This document shows, piece after piece, positions 8,964 to 17,752 of a stretch of 64,000 nt of DNA. A program made the position numbers and the translations under genes. Each line of letters starts with the position of its first letter. Within the stretch, counting starts at the first letter, position 1. The notes beneath the pieces were generated by a model. That model was not told where the DNA came from, searched no databases, and was given only the letters and a program-made list of their open reading frames with translations. The stretch lies in the NCBI GenBank assembly GCA_047777345.1, contig JBKEEJ010000013.1, positions 35,976 to 99,975 of the forward strand, written 5' to 3'. The DNA is from Anaerocolumna sp047777345 (GTDB taxonomy: Bacteria; Bacillota; Clostridia; Lachnospirales; Lachnospiraceae).

Positions 8964-9248
8964 CTATGTGAAATAGAAAAGTGCCGCTACTCCGTAAACA
9001 AGCAAAAAACCCGGAATACCAAGCAGACCAATGGTCAAGGCAGTATAAGCGTTAGTTCCCACACCCAAAGTAATATGAAAATTCGCTAACAAACTGTTTA
9101 CCAGATAAATTCCAAGTAACCCGGAAAATATCCGCAGTCCAAAATTGACAAACAGATCAAACCGGTGTTTTATTATTCCAAACAGGATGAAAGCAACACA
9201 TATCAGGATAATTACTATAAAAATCTTACTTTCCATATTAGTTGCCAT
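8964..9248 (-). CDS. bofA: BofA-family pro-sigma-K processing inhibitor
   Basis: A 94-residue integral membrane protein with about three hydrophobic helices. The C-terminal GTNAYTALTIGLLGIPGF followed by LLVYGVAALF matches the conserved end of BofA. In Bacillus BofA holds the SpoIVFB protease inactive in the outer forespore membrane until sigma-K is needed; clostridial versions are thought to act similarly but with variation. Its presence supports a spore-forming organism. It is transcribed away from the DUF2508 gene; in Bacillus these two families (bofA and yaaL) are also neighbours. Confidence 0.85.
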   Translation of the reverse strand: MATNMESKIFIVIILICVAFILFGIIKHRFDLFVNFGLRIFSGLLGIYLVNSLLANFHITLGVGTNAYTALTIGLLGIPGFLLVYGVAALFYFT

Positions 9249-9494
9249 TACCCATCACATCCAATCCTATTAAATTACCGTAAACGTTTAGCCTGAACAA
9301 ATCCATATGCCACATCCTTTCCACATTTTTTAGATATAAGTTTACAAATTCCTTATCTTAATCCTGTTTTGCAATAGAAACATTACACAAAAAGGTAATT
9401 TTTTCTATAAACTAGTATATTCCACTAAGACATTGACTATACTATAAATACAATAAATATTTTGTAACCTGTTTTCAGGTAGAATGGAGCATAA

Positions 9495-9716
9495 ATGAAA
9501 TTGTTTTCGAAAACAAAAAAGCAGCAAAACGACGCCCTGCTTAGTGAAATTAAAAAGACAAAAATTGCTCTGGAATCCGCATATTCAAATTTTGAAAATG
9601 TGGTTGATCCTGATTTAATTGACTGTTATATTTATGAAGTCAATGCCATTCAAAAAAGGTATAAATTTCTTCTTAAGCAAGCGAAAGAGATGGATAATGA
9701 CTATTCAACTATATAA
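9495..9716 (+). CDS. DUF2508 (YaaL-like) small protein
   Basis: A 73-residue charged, mostly helical protein: KSKQ-type basic start, then SEIKKTKIALESAYSNFENV and YIYEVNAIQKRYKFLLKQ. This is the pattern of DUF2508 (Bacillus YaaL), a small protein of unknown function commonly found beside bofA or recR. The ATG has TGGAG about six bases upstream. No membrane segment is seen. It is convergent with the flagellin operon and separated from it by a terminator hairpin at 9770-9789. Function cannot be assigned. Confidence 0.75.
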   Translation: MKLFSKTKKQQNDALLSEIKKTKIALESAYSNFENVVDPDLIDCYIYEVNAIQKRYKFLLKQAKEMDNDYSTI

Positions 9717-9762
9717 TAAACTACTTAATAGAGCTAAAGCAGGCGTCCCTACGAATCAGACG

Positions 9763-9789
9763 AAAAAAAGGGGACCCGTTAAGGTCCCC
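9763..9789 (-). terminator. Rho-independent terminator of the flagellin operon
   Basis: GGGGACC (9770-9776) pairs with GGTCCCC (9783-9789) across a six-base loop. On the minus strand the stem is followed by seven T residues (9769-9763), so it ends the fliC-fliS transcript. It may also weakly terminate the opposing DUF2508 gene. Confidence 0.9.
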
Positions 9790-9808
9790 TGGCTTCACCT
9801 TTTGTAAC

Positions 9809-10288
9809 TTAAGCCTTGTATCCTCTGCTTTGTTCATTGGCATTTAAATTTACTTCGTTCAAAATACCTTTTCCATAAGTCAGTCCTGCATATACCTGTT
9901 GGGTGTTTTGCATTACCGGCCCGGACATATCTTCCTTACAAATACCTTCAAATCCTTTCTTTAAGGTCATAAGTATTTCTTCTATATCTTTCAGCAATTC
10001 AACTTTTTTTTGCATCATTGCCGTTACCAGACTCTTATTTATAAATATGTATAAGCTCATTAACTGGGCTGACAATGCATAACGGTAATCCAAAGTTGCC
10101 ATTAATTCATTGAGGATGCGCTGTCCATGCTTTAAATCTTTCACATATTGATTAAGGCGGTCCTCTTCATAATTACTCCTGGCTGATTTTATGTCTTCCA
10201 AAATAATCTCATACATAATAACTACCAGTTCCGACCTGGATGCCTGGGCAACTCTGGCAGTAAATGCCTGTACCATATCCTTTTTCAT
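9809..10288 (-). CDS. fliS: FliS-like flagellin export chaperone
   Basis: A 159-residue all-helical protein matching FliS: it begins with a segment aligning with the usual AYxxxxVxTASPxxLIxMLYD region (here FTARVAQASRSELVVIMYEI), and continues with RILNELMATLDYRYALSAQL. FliS binds the C-terminal helices of newly made flagellin in the cytoplasm, preventing premature polymerisation and delivering it to the export gate. It is 36 bases downstream of the flagellin gene, so both are made from one transcript. It is slightly longer than the Bacillus protein (about 133 residues). Confidence 0.85.
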   Translation of the reverse strand: MKKDMVQAFTARVAQASRSELVVIMYEIILEDIKSARSNYEEDRLNQYVKDLKHGQRILNELMATLDYRYALSAQLMSLYIFINKSLVTAMMQKKVELLKDIEEILMTLKKGFEGICKEDMSGPVMQNTQQVYAGLTYGKGILNEVNLNANEQSRGYKA

Positions 10289-10324
10289 TGTTATATCATA
10301 ACCTTTCTGATTCCCACATAATTA

Positions 10325-11809
10325 TCAGCCTTGCAGCAGAGTCAAGATTGTCTGAGGCCTTTCGTTAGCCTGCGCAAGCATAGCTGTTCCGGCCTGGGCC
10401 AACACATTCTGCTGAGTATAGGTAGCCATTTCCTTAGCCATATCTACGTCTTCGATACGGGACAATGCTTCGGTCATATTTTCAGATGTTGTATCCAGAT
10501 TGGATATGGAATGTTCCAGACGATTCTGGTACGCACCTAATTTTGCACGGATAGAAGTTACTTTCGTATTGGCATTATCTAAAATAGATATTGCCTTTTG
10601 GGCCCCTTCTTCCGTACAAATATTTACATTGTCAATTTCTAAGGCTACCGGGTCCACATTGGGAATACGTACAACCATAGTCTGGTTTTCATTGGCTCCG
10701 ATCTGTAATTTCATAGGGCCGGCATCCAATACCGTTATATTTGCCGCTCCGCCTGATTCGCCTTCTGCTCCCGGAAGAGCTTCAAAAATTAGTTCAAAAT
10801 CATCCGTATCCGTGATTTTTATCTTATTTCCGTCAATTGATATCGTAGCTGTATTAGAAAATCCGCCGGCAAATTTAGCTTGCGCATCTGTTCCTGTTGC
10901 TTTGATTTCTCCGGATCCTGTTCCCAATCCCAACGTTTTTATCAGTTCCTCAGTGCCGTTAATTATAATAGACTGATCACTGCCATATTCCTCTGATACA
11001 AAAACCAGGCCTAAAGGATTTGCCGAACTGGCTTCTGTAATATTAACTGACTCATATCCTGCCGTATCCGGATATTTTGTCAAATCAAGATTTGCTGTAT
11101 CTTTTACGGCAATTACATTAATATTTGCGGTTTCGCAGGTTTGCCTGATTTTTTCATATACTTCTGCTATGGTATCCCCTTCGTTTACCTCTATTTCATT
11201 TCCGTTAATGTTAATAACTCCGGCCTGATCAGCGGTTATTTTCGCATTTACATCGGTTATGCCCAAGGTACCCGTTATCACTGCTTTAGAGGCATCTTTG
11301 GTTATTGTTATACCATATTTTCCGCTTTTTACTCCGTCGGATAAGGATACCAATTTAACATATTTGTTATTTGAGTAGGACATATTGTCAACGCTTCCGT
11401 CCAGTAAGGTCTTTGTATTAAATTCCGTATCTGTGGAAATTCTTTTAATTTCTTGTTTCAGCTCATCAATTTCATTTTGTATGGACTTTCTGTCATCCAG
11501 AGTATAGGAACCATTGGCAGCCTGAACAGCTAACTCCCTCATTCTTTGAAGCATTGCGTTTATTTCTGACAAAGCCCCTTCTGCAGTCTGAATAACGGAT
11601 ATGCCGTCTGCCGCATTTCTTGAGGCCTGCTCAAGACCTGCTATCTGTGTTTTCATTTTCTGGGATATGGCCATACCTGCCGCATCGTCTGCTGCCCGGT
11701 TAATGCGAAAACCTGAGGATAACTTTTCCAGACTTTTATCCAGCGCATTATTGGTTTTTAATAACTGATTGTTTGCTTTTAAAGCTGAAATATTATGATT
11801 AATTCTCAT
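10325..11809 (-). CDS. fliC: Flagellin
   Basis: A 494-residue filament subunit. The N-terminal D0/D1 helices are textbook (MRINHNISALKANNQL, then LSSGFRINRAADDAAGMAIS), as is the C-terminal end (RIEDVDMAKEMATYTQQNVL and finally ILTLLQG). The central part (about 170-400) is a variable surface-exposed domain of strands rich in Thr, Ile and Asp; it contains NAKITADQAGVININGNEIE, a flagellin-IN-like motif. No signal peptide is present, as expected for type III export. It is followed by fliS and preceded by the FliK-like gene only 29 bases upstream, so it is probably transcribed from the sigma-28 promoter at 15101-15128. Confidence 0.97.
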   Translation of the reverse strand: MRINHNISALKANNQLLKTNNALDKSLEKLSSGFRINRAADDAAGMAISQKMKTQIAGLEQASRNAADGISVIQTAEGALSEINAMLQRMRELAVQAANGSYTLDDRKSIQNEIDELKQEIKRISTDTEFNTKTLLDGSVDNMSYSNNKYVKLVSLSDGVKSGKYGITITKDASKAVITGTLGITDVNAKITADQAGVININGNEIEVNEGDTIAEVYEKIRQTCETANINVIAVKDTANLDLTKYPDTAGYESVNITEASSANPLGLVFVSEEYGSDQSIIINGTEELIKTLGLGTGSGEIKATGTDAQAKFAGGFSNTATISIDGNKIKITDTDDFELIFEALPGAEGESGGAANITVLDAGPMKLQIGANENQTMVVRIPNVDPVALEIDNVNICTEEGAQKAISILDNANTKVTSIRAKLGAYQNRLEHSISNLDTTSENMTEALSRIEDVDMAKEMATYTQQNVLAQAGTAMLAQANERPQTILTLLQG

Positions 11810-11838
11810 AGCTTTCTCCTCTCTGTTCTTTTCCGTTT

Positions 11839-14800
11839 TTAAAGATTTACTGCTTCGTATTCTGCATTCTTAATGTGTACCAAAAATGTTTTTGCAAGAC
11901 TGTACAAAACATCGGTAGAAATTTTTTCACCATTTTCACCGGTTTGGTTACTTTCTCCATAATCGGAAGTATTCCGGTATAAATCTGCCTTTTTATTTCC
12001 GATACCATAATTTAATTGCTCCACTTCTACTCCCGCACTATGAATGGCATCCTTTAAATCATTGTTTTTCTTTTTCATTATGTCCAGACCATCCCGGTTA
12101 TCACAGGTTATCAGGGCATTTATTCCCTTCTCTTTTATGGAAAAGCTTACCGAAAGATTCCCCAAGTTTTCAGAATAAACTTGAATATTTACTTTCCCCC
12201 ATTCCCCTGTGTTTCTTAATATGGTAACGTTCACATTGGTAACCGTATCCTTTACCAGAAGGGGTATTTCATAACATTCCTTAGAGGCTAAGTTCCGGAC
12301 AAAAGACATTCCATATCGGATTCTTTGTAAAGTCATTACATCTGATGAAGTAATTACCGGGCTGTCTTCTAACTGACTAAGATATTGCATTACATTCTGA
12401 TTAACTGCCTCATATTGCTCCTTTACACTTTCGGGGCTTGTAAAGGCTTCTATGAGACTGTCTGATATATCCGATAAGTCAATACCCAATGTGTCTTTAC
12501 TTTCACTATTATTATCGGTAGTATTATCTTTTCGCTTAACCTTTAACAGTTTATTTAACTGTATATAAAATGTATTGTCCGTGCTTAAGAAATCTTTGGC
12601 GGCCAAAACATTGGATAAGCTGTCCGGCATATCAAAGCTTTTTAACAGTTGTTTTGCATATTGAGATCCGTCCTGAACCTTAAGATATTCCTGTAATTTG
12701 TGTTCCCAATAAGGGTTATCTTCGTCTTCCGGTGCAATTTCTAATTCTTCTTTTAATTTTTCAACGGACATATTCAGTATATCATCCAGTTCTCCAACTG
12801 CTTTTAATTTATCCGGTGATATCTCATCTCTGATTTCTTTTATCAGCCGGTTCATATATTCTAATTTATTATCATTTATATCAGAATCTTTTATCTCTTT
12901 TGCAGCCGTATCCTGGAATTGCGTAAAGGAAGCATTAATCTGGTCCGTTATACTTTCACCTTTTACATGAAATTGGGAAAGGGAACCAAACTCGTCATCA
13001 ACTGATAAGTCCATACTTCCTCGTTTCATAGTTCTGACTGCCGTTAACAGGTTTTTTAAATTTACTTCCCTGTCTGCTTTTAATACCGCTCCCAAAGCAG
13101 CTCCGTCCGTTTTTTCAACTGCATTTAACAGGCGGTAAATACCAATATAGGATTCTTTTTCTTCTTTGCCAATGCGGTTGCTTTTTTCCAGTTTCCACAG
13201 ATATTTGCTGTATTTTTCACTATCCGTAACTCCGATTTCCTTCTGTATCTCATCAATTTTCTGATTCAGCTCGCTGATAGGCATATTTAACGGATTAATT
13301 CCTCTTCTTATAAGCTCTACTGTAACCGCCGGCTTAAGATTATTCATTAAGTGATTTACCTCTTGGTCATAGGATTTTACATACTGAATATTTTCCTCCG
13401 TTATTTCCATACGGTTATAACCCAGTATACGTACGGCTCTTTCGTTGGCCTGTGTTATGTCCAGTTTCAAATCCTGCAATATATCGTCCACATTACGGAA
13501 AGCCTTTAGGATAGAATCCCCCATGTCAGCACGAGGCTTTGTCATAAGGGTTTCATAGACTTCACCTGCCTTGTCAAGGGTACTCTTTAATGCTGTACCG
13601 GCAGTAATAAGGCTGGTAACGGTTTCTGTATTTCTGGTGGACAGGGTGGATCCCAGAATATAGCTTGGCATAGTTTTTAATTCTGTTACCCCATCCATAC
13701 TTTTCTTAAGTAATTCCACGTTATCGGAAGAAGCAGGTACGTTTCCTTCGTTTAAAAGGCTTTTGTAATATTTATTTTCCAGTTCTTTTAATCCTTCTAC
13801 TATTTTGCTTAAGGAATCCGTATCCAGTTTAATTCCATTCTTGATTAACTGTTTACCTGATTCCAAAGTCAGTTTTAATCGGATTTCCTCAAGTTTTCGT
13901 CTTACTGTTATGGTTTTTATGTCAATCTCTTCCTGGTTGACAGCTGTAAGCCCTGCCGTGTTTTGTTCTTCTTTCTTGTTGCCTGCCTGAGTGTTTTGCC
14001 TCTTTGTTTTATATAATATTCTGGCGTTAATTTTATCGACATCATAGCTTTTGACAGCTTCTTTTACCGTTTCGTCATCAATCGATGCAAACAGTTCAAT
14101 GGCTTTTGCCGCTTTTTCTGAATCAACCATTCCAAGGGAAACTTCTTTGGGATCTATTCCTTTTGCAATGGCTTCTACCGTTTTATCCAAAATTACATTC
14201 TCATCACAATTTTCTTTTATCTGTTTTAAATCCCTGTAAGCCCAAAGTGTTTCTTCTGTTACGGCAAGATTGTTATCTAACAGCCACCTGGCAGAATTTA
14301 GAGTTTCTTCATCCCCATCAAGTCCTGCGCTGTCAATTATTTCGTATATTTTACTTTCAAGACTATTGTATACTTCCTGACTTAAGTGCTGATGTGTTTC
14401 CTCATGCTTCGAATTTTGACTGTATTGGGCTTTGTACAGATTTTCAATGGTGGGTTTCAGCTTGTTTTTTATGAGGTATTTCATGGCATTATCCGTTAGC
14501 CCTGTTGTCTTTAAAGCCAGTTCCATGGCAGTGGCAATTTTAGCTATATTTTCCTTTGTTGCCGGTAAGCCGGAATCTTTTAATTTCATTGCAATCCTTT
14601 TGGATAAAATATTGTAACAGGCCATTTTCTCAATGGCTTCTTCTGTTTCCTGTTTGTTTTCTAACTGCCTTTTAATGGCCTTTTCTTTTCCCGTTCTTTG
14701 CTCCTTAATACGTTCCAAAACTCTTGATAAACGTTCTTCGTTATATTTATCCAAAGAAATTCCTTCATCTTCAATGGCTTTATAATCTTCTTCTGTCATA

Positions 14801-15066
14801 CGCCCGGATGTATTATTATCTTCATTTTCTTCATTTTCTTTATTTTCTTCATTCTCTTTTACTGTATTATTCTTATCTGCTTGCTGTATATCATCGCTGG
14901 TATATGTTATATAATTACTATCATCTGAAACAGGCATAGAATCCACTTTCACAAAATCTGCAATATTATCTGTCTGGGTACTTTCTTTGGGCAATAAAAT
15001 TGTGGCAGATTCCGTTTTCAGCTGTCCGTTTTTTTCATATACTCCATTAATTATCATTGACTTCAC
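11839..15066 (-). CDS. Large DUF6240-like flagellar protein with FliK-like C-terminus
   Basis: A 1075-residue, highly charged, largely helical protein with no signal peptide or membrane helix. A Glu/Asn/Lys-rich linker lies at about 70-90. The last 150 residues contain WGKVNIQVYSENLGNLSVSF and, further on, LKDAIHSAGVEVEQLNYGIG. These align well with the conserved FliK hook-length-control C-terminal domain (LxPExLGxVxVxLxxxxG ... Lxxxgxxvxxvxv). The architecture resembles DUF6240 proteins encoded beside flagellin in Lachnospiraceae. I infer a role in flagellar assembly, possibly hook-length or substrate switching. A GTG at 15066 is the likely start, with an ATG three codons later as an alternative. 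Confidence 0.7.
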   Translation of the reverse strand: MKSMIINGVYEKNGQLKTESATILLPKESTQTDNIADFVKVDSMPVSDDSNYITYTSDDIQQADKNNTVKENEENKENEENEDNNTSGRMTEEDYKAIEDEGISLDKYNEERLSRVLERIKEQRTGKEKAIKRQLENKQETEEAIEKMACYNILSKRIAMKLKDSGLPATKENIAKIATAMELALKTTGLTDNAMKYLIKNKLKPTIENLYKAQYSQNSKHEETHQHLSQEVYNSLESKIYEIIDSAGLDGDEETLNSARWLLDNNLAVTEETLWAYRDLKQIKENCDENVILDKTVEAIAKGIDPKEVSLGMVDSEKAAKAIELFASIDDETVKEAVKSYDVDKINARILYKTKRQNTQAGNKKEEQNTAGLTAVNQEEIDIKTITVRRKLEEIRLKLTLESGKQLIKNGIKLDTDSLSKIVEGLKELENKYYKSLLNEGNVPASSDNVELLKKSMDGVTELKTMPSYILGSTLSTRNTETVTSLITAGTALKSTLDKAGEVYETLMTKPRADMGDSILKAFRNVDDILQDLKLDITQANERAVRILGYNRMEITEENIQYVKSYDQEVNHLMNNLKPAVTVELIRRGINPLNMPISELNQKIDEIQKEIGVTDSEKYSKYLWKLEKSNRIGKEEKESYIGIYRLLNAVEKTDGAALGAVLKADREVNLKNLLTAVRTMKRGSMDLSVDDEFGSLSQFHVKGESITDQINASFTQFQDTAAKEIKDSDINDNKLEYMNRLIKEIRDEISPDKLKAVGELDDILNMSVEKLKEELEIAPEDEDNPYWEHKLQEYLKVQDGSQYAKQLLKSFDMPDSLSNVLAAKDFLSTDNTFYIQLNKLLKVKRKDNTTDNNSESKDTLGIDLSDISDSLIEAFTSPESVKEQYEAVNQNVMQYLSQLEDSPVITSSDVMTLQRIRYGMSFVRNLASKECYEIPLLVKDTVTNVNVTILRNTGEWGKVNIQVYSENLGNLSVSFSIKEKGINALITCDNRDGLDIMKKKNNDLKDAIHSAGVEVEQLNYGIGNKKADLYRNTSDYGESNQTGENGEKISTDVLYSLAKTFLVHIKNAEYEAVNL

Positions 15067-15100
15067 TCTCTCTTTTTCATTACATCCATGGTTATAGCAT

Positions 15101-15128
15101 ATTTCGGCACTTGGACAAATTTTCTTTA
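15101..15128 (-). promoter_or_regulatory. Sigma-28 (SigD/FliA) promoter of the flagellin operon
   Basis: On the minus strand TAAA (15128-15125) is followed after 16 bases by GCCGAAAT (15108-15101), matching the sigma-28 consensus TAAA-N14-16-GCCGATAT except for one base. The start codon of the FliK-like gene lies about 35 bases further on. This fits late flagellar gene control. Confidence 0.75.
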
Positions 15129-15153
15129 ACGTTTTTTGGGCAATATTTAGGCA

Positions 15154-15192
15154 TAAAAATTACCTTGAAACTGATATTCTCAGCTCAAGGTA
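15154..15192 (-). terminator. Terminator between histidine kinase and flagellar operon
   Basis: ACCTTGA (15162-15168) pairs with TCAAGGT (15185-15191), with an inner CTGA/TCAG pair. On the minus strand it is followed by AATTTTTAT. It lies about 210 bases past the histidine-kinase stop and upstream of the sigma-28 promoter. It would insulate the flagellar operon. Confidence 0.6.
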
Positions 15193-15400
15193 TTCTATGT
15201 CCAATACTCCCCAATATCTTTATATATTTATATAATTTTGTTTCCTTATAATCCATTATCACTAAAGCCGGCAAGTAAACCAGTTATATTGTAGGAAGTA
15301 ATAATCTGGTCAACTGACACAGCCATTAAATCTTATTATCTATTTGATGATAGCTGATTATTTTTTAAATTTCAATAATATGGGCACATTTGGTAAGCTA
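15193..15400. other. Spacer after the histidine kinase, no confident gene
   Basis: AT-rich sequence. The only small frame noticed (15246-15326, minus, 26 codons) has no ribosome-binding site and no Cys, so I do not call an AgrD-type peptide. No AgrB or AgrD gene is visible anywhere near the AgrC/AgrA-like pair. Confidence 0.5.
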
Positions 15401-16771
15401 TCAGGCATATTTGGTATTTTCTTTATACTTATTCCTTTCGTTATCTGTCCCTTGATTAAGCCATATGTCCACACAGAAATACCCGTCTTTTTCATATATA
15501 CTCATTATGCCGTTATACTTTTTCACAATGTCTTTTATGCTTAAACTTCCGATACCATGGTGTAATTTGTCCCGTTTTGTGGTCAATAAATTAGGATTTT
15601 TGCTTAGTACGGATTTGCCGGTGTAATTATTAACCTGAATTACCAAATAATTTTTTTCATTATATATTTTAAGGCTGATTTTTCTTCCCTCTTTTAATTT
15701 TTTACTGGACTCGATGGCGTTATCCAATAAATTAGCCATTAAAATGCTGATATCCAGTTCCGAAATATTCTCTACGCTACCGGTTATTTCATATTGAAAC
15801 ACAATGCCGTATTCCTGGCATAATCCTATTTTGGAATTAAGGACCGCGTTTAGGGCGTCATTATTTGAATAAACCATTTGCCTGCCAAAATTTATTTTAT
15901 TTTCTAACAAAGAAGACAAATAATTTTCGGCCTCTGGGGTTTTGCCGCTGTGCAGTAAAGATATGGCACATTCCACATAATTTTTCATATCATGACGTAT
16001 TTTCCTTATTTCCTCATAAGACCTCTTCATTTCTGCCAGGTTCTTTTCCTGTTCTTTAAGACGAAGTTCCAGCAAAGTATACTGAAGCCGTTCTTTACTT
16101 TTTGTATTTACCCTTGCAAAAATAGAATGGCATAAAACATTAACTATAATCAGGCATACCATAATCATAACCGCATAATAATAATTCTGCCTGGTGCCCG
16201 GACTGGTTAACAACATTTCAAAAACCAGTACCCCTGCTGCAAAAGAAGTAATAAACACACTTAAAATGGCAAGCCATTCTTCTATTGTCAAAGCAAATTT
16301 ATTATTATGCCGGAGTCGTAAAATTATACGGGTACAAAAGAAATAACTGGATATTGACATTAATAATACAAGAAACCGTTCCATTCCCTTATTTTTAATC
16401 AGGCTGAACATTTCTAAAGGAGAGAGAAAACGAATTAATACAAAAACAGACATGCCGATAATCAGTTTAAGCACACTATCAATACATACAAGTATTATTT
16501 TTTCATATATGGATCCATTCAGGTAAAAAAAAGCATAGATGGATACAACTATGGTTGTAACAGTAAGACAAATAAATCCGGTAACACCTTCAAAAACAGA
16601 GATTTGTTTCATTGCTAGCGCAGTGGACGCCTGAGCCAGAAATGCGGCAGTAAATCCCGTCCACTTTTTAGTCTTATTTTCTTTAAATCCCAAATATCCG
16701 GTGACAAATTCGGTTGATATAAAACACTGCAGTAAAGCAGCCAGATACTCAATAATTATCCAAACTATCAT
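15401..16771 (-). CDS. AgrC-like sensor histidine kinase (GHKL family)
   Basis: A 456-residue kinase with six or so N-terminal hydrophobic helices (to about residue 215), a coiled linker (KERLQYTLLELRLKEQEKNL) and a phospho-acceptor segment IRHDMKNYVECAISLLHSG, the His-containing box of the AgrC/CitA-like GHKL group. The ATPase domain has the N box ILMANLLDNAIESSKKL and a glycine box GIGSLSIKDIVKKYNG. It starts one base after the stop of the response-regulator gene, so the two are co-translated. The multi-helix sensor suggests a peptide or membrane signal; none is encoded nearby. Confidence 0.88.
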   Translation of the reverse strand: MIVWIIIEYLAALLQCFISTEFVTGYLGFKENKTKKWTGFTAAFLAQASTALAMKQISVFEGVTGFICLTVTTIVVSIYAFFYLNGSIYEKIILVCIDSVLKLIIGMSVFVLIRFLSPLEMFSLIKNKGMERFLVLLMSISSYFFCTRIILRLRHNNKFALTIEEWLAILSVFITSFAAGVLVFEMLLTSPGTRQNYYYAVMIMVCLIIVNVLCHSIFARVNTKSKERLQYTLLELRLKEQEKNLAEMKRSYEEIRKIRHDMKNYVECAISLLHSGKTPEAENYLSSLLENKINFGRQMVYSNNDALNAVLNSKIGLCQEYGIVFQYEITGSVENISELDISILMANLLDNAIESSKKLKEGRKISLKIYNEKNYLVIQVNNYTGKSVLSKNPNLLTTKRDKLHHGIGSLSIKDIVKKYNGIMSIYEKDGYFCVDIWLNQGTDNERNKYKENTKYA

Positions 16772-17482
16772 TTATGTACCTCTTGAATAGAGCTGTAACT
16801 TTTGTTTCACATTTTTAAGGCGATAACGGCTTACGGGAATAATTTTCTTATTACTTAATACTATTTTTGTTTTGTCTATGGAATAAATATAGCGGTAATT
16901 GACTAAAAAGCCGCTGTGTACGCGAATAAATCCATAAACCTCTAATTCTTTTTCCATCCTTTCCATTTTGCTTCGGATACGGTATTTTTCATCTTTGGTA
17001 TAAAGGAAAATATCGTGTTTATAACTTTCCAAATATATAATATCCGTTATGCGAATCTGTTTAAAGGAGTTATTAAATTTAATGGTATAATACTGATTCT
17101 CACTTCTGATTTTCTTTGCTAATGCATGAATCGCTTCCGGAAGTTCATCTTCCAAATATCTCTTTCTTAAAAAACGAAATGGCTTGTAATGAATGGACTG
17201 AAAAACCATATCGTCCTGATTGGTGACAAAAATAATATTAACAAACGGATTAACAGCCCTGATGGTTTCGGCTATTTCTATTCCGCTTATATCCGGCATT
17301 TCAATATCCAAAAACAAAACATCAAAAGGAATTTTTCTGCATTCCTCAAGCAGACTGGTTCCGTTCGTATAGGACTTTACGCAAATTTCCATGTCTGCTT
17401 TTAAAAACTGAGTTGTTATCTGCTGGATAAAATTTTCCAAGAAAATCATTTCGTCATCACATACTGCTATTTGCACAATCAT
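16772..17482 (-). CDS. LytTR-family response regulator (AgrA-like)
   Basis: A 236-residue regulator. The receiver domain (1-125) has the acidic pair DDE near residue 9 and the phospho-acceptor in VLFLDIEMPDISGIEIAETI. The C-terminal half is a LytTR DNA-binding domain with KMERMEKELEVYGFIRVHSG and NYRYIYSIDKTKIVLS. It probably activates or represses target promoters on signal from the kinase encoded immediately downstream. A good sigma-A promoter lies at 17675-17703, leaving a 5' leader of roughly 190 bases that carries a strong hairpin. Confidence 0.9.
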   Translation of the reverse strand: MIVQIAVCDDEMIFLENFIQQITTQFLKADMEICVKSYTNGTSLLEECRKIPFDVLFLDIEMPDISGIEIAETIRAVNPFVNIIFVTNQDDMVFQSIHYKPFRFLRKRYLEDELPEAIHALAKKIRSENQYYTIKFNNSFKQIRITDIIYLESYKHDIFLYTKDEKYRIRSKMERMEKELEVYGFIRVHSGFLVNYRYIYSIDKTKIVLSNKKIIPVSRYRLKNVKQKLQLYSRGT

Positions 17483-17530
17483 CCAGAGATTTCCATCCTT
17501 CTCTTTGGTTGAGGTTTAATTATTTCTGAC

Positions 17531-17592
17531 AACAAAATAAGACTAACCAAATATGCACCCCGTACAGCAAGTACATGTATTAGTTAGTCTTA
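17531..17592 (-). terminator. Terminator-like hairpin in the leader of the AgrA/AgrC-like operon
   Basis: TAAGACTAAC (17538-17547) and GTTAGTCTTA (17583-17592) are perfect 10-bp arms; on the minus strand the stem is followed by TTTTGTTG. It lies downstream of the M18 peptidase stop and also downstream of the promoter at 17675-17703. It could therefore end peptidase transcripts, or act as an attenuator for the two-component operon. Confidence 0.6.
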
Positions 17593-17674
17593 CCTTATAA
17601 TAGTTTCTGCCCTCTCACGTTCCCCAACGCGCTTACTTCCTCTAGTACAATACCTTCTTGTATTGACTATATAA

Positions 17675-17703
17675 ATCATAACAGTTTTTGTATGATTTGT
17701 CAA
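17675..17703 (-). promoter_or_regulatory. Sigma-A promoter of the AgrA/AgrC-like operon
   Basis: TTGACA (17703-17698) and TATGAT (17680-17675) with a 17-base spacer on the minus strand. Transcription should start near 17668, about 185 bases before the regulator's ATG. Confidence 0.75.
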
Positions 17704-17752
17704 TAGATTGTTAATATTTTTTTATTTTTTAGTAATATCGCTAAAGAATTAT

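Noticed and set aside
15246..15326. 26-codon minus-strand frame after the AgrC-like kinase, considered as a signal peptide gene
   Set aside because: No ribosome-binding site, no Cys for a thiolactone ring, and no AgrB-type processing gene nearby.
17500..17670. Leader of the LytTR operon as a known riboswitch
   Set aside because: I compared it by eye with cyclic-di-GMP, SAM, preQ1 and glycine-type core motifs and saw no convincing match, so I list only the hairpin.
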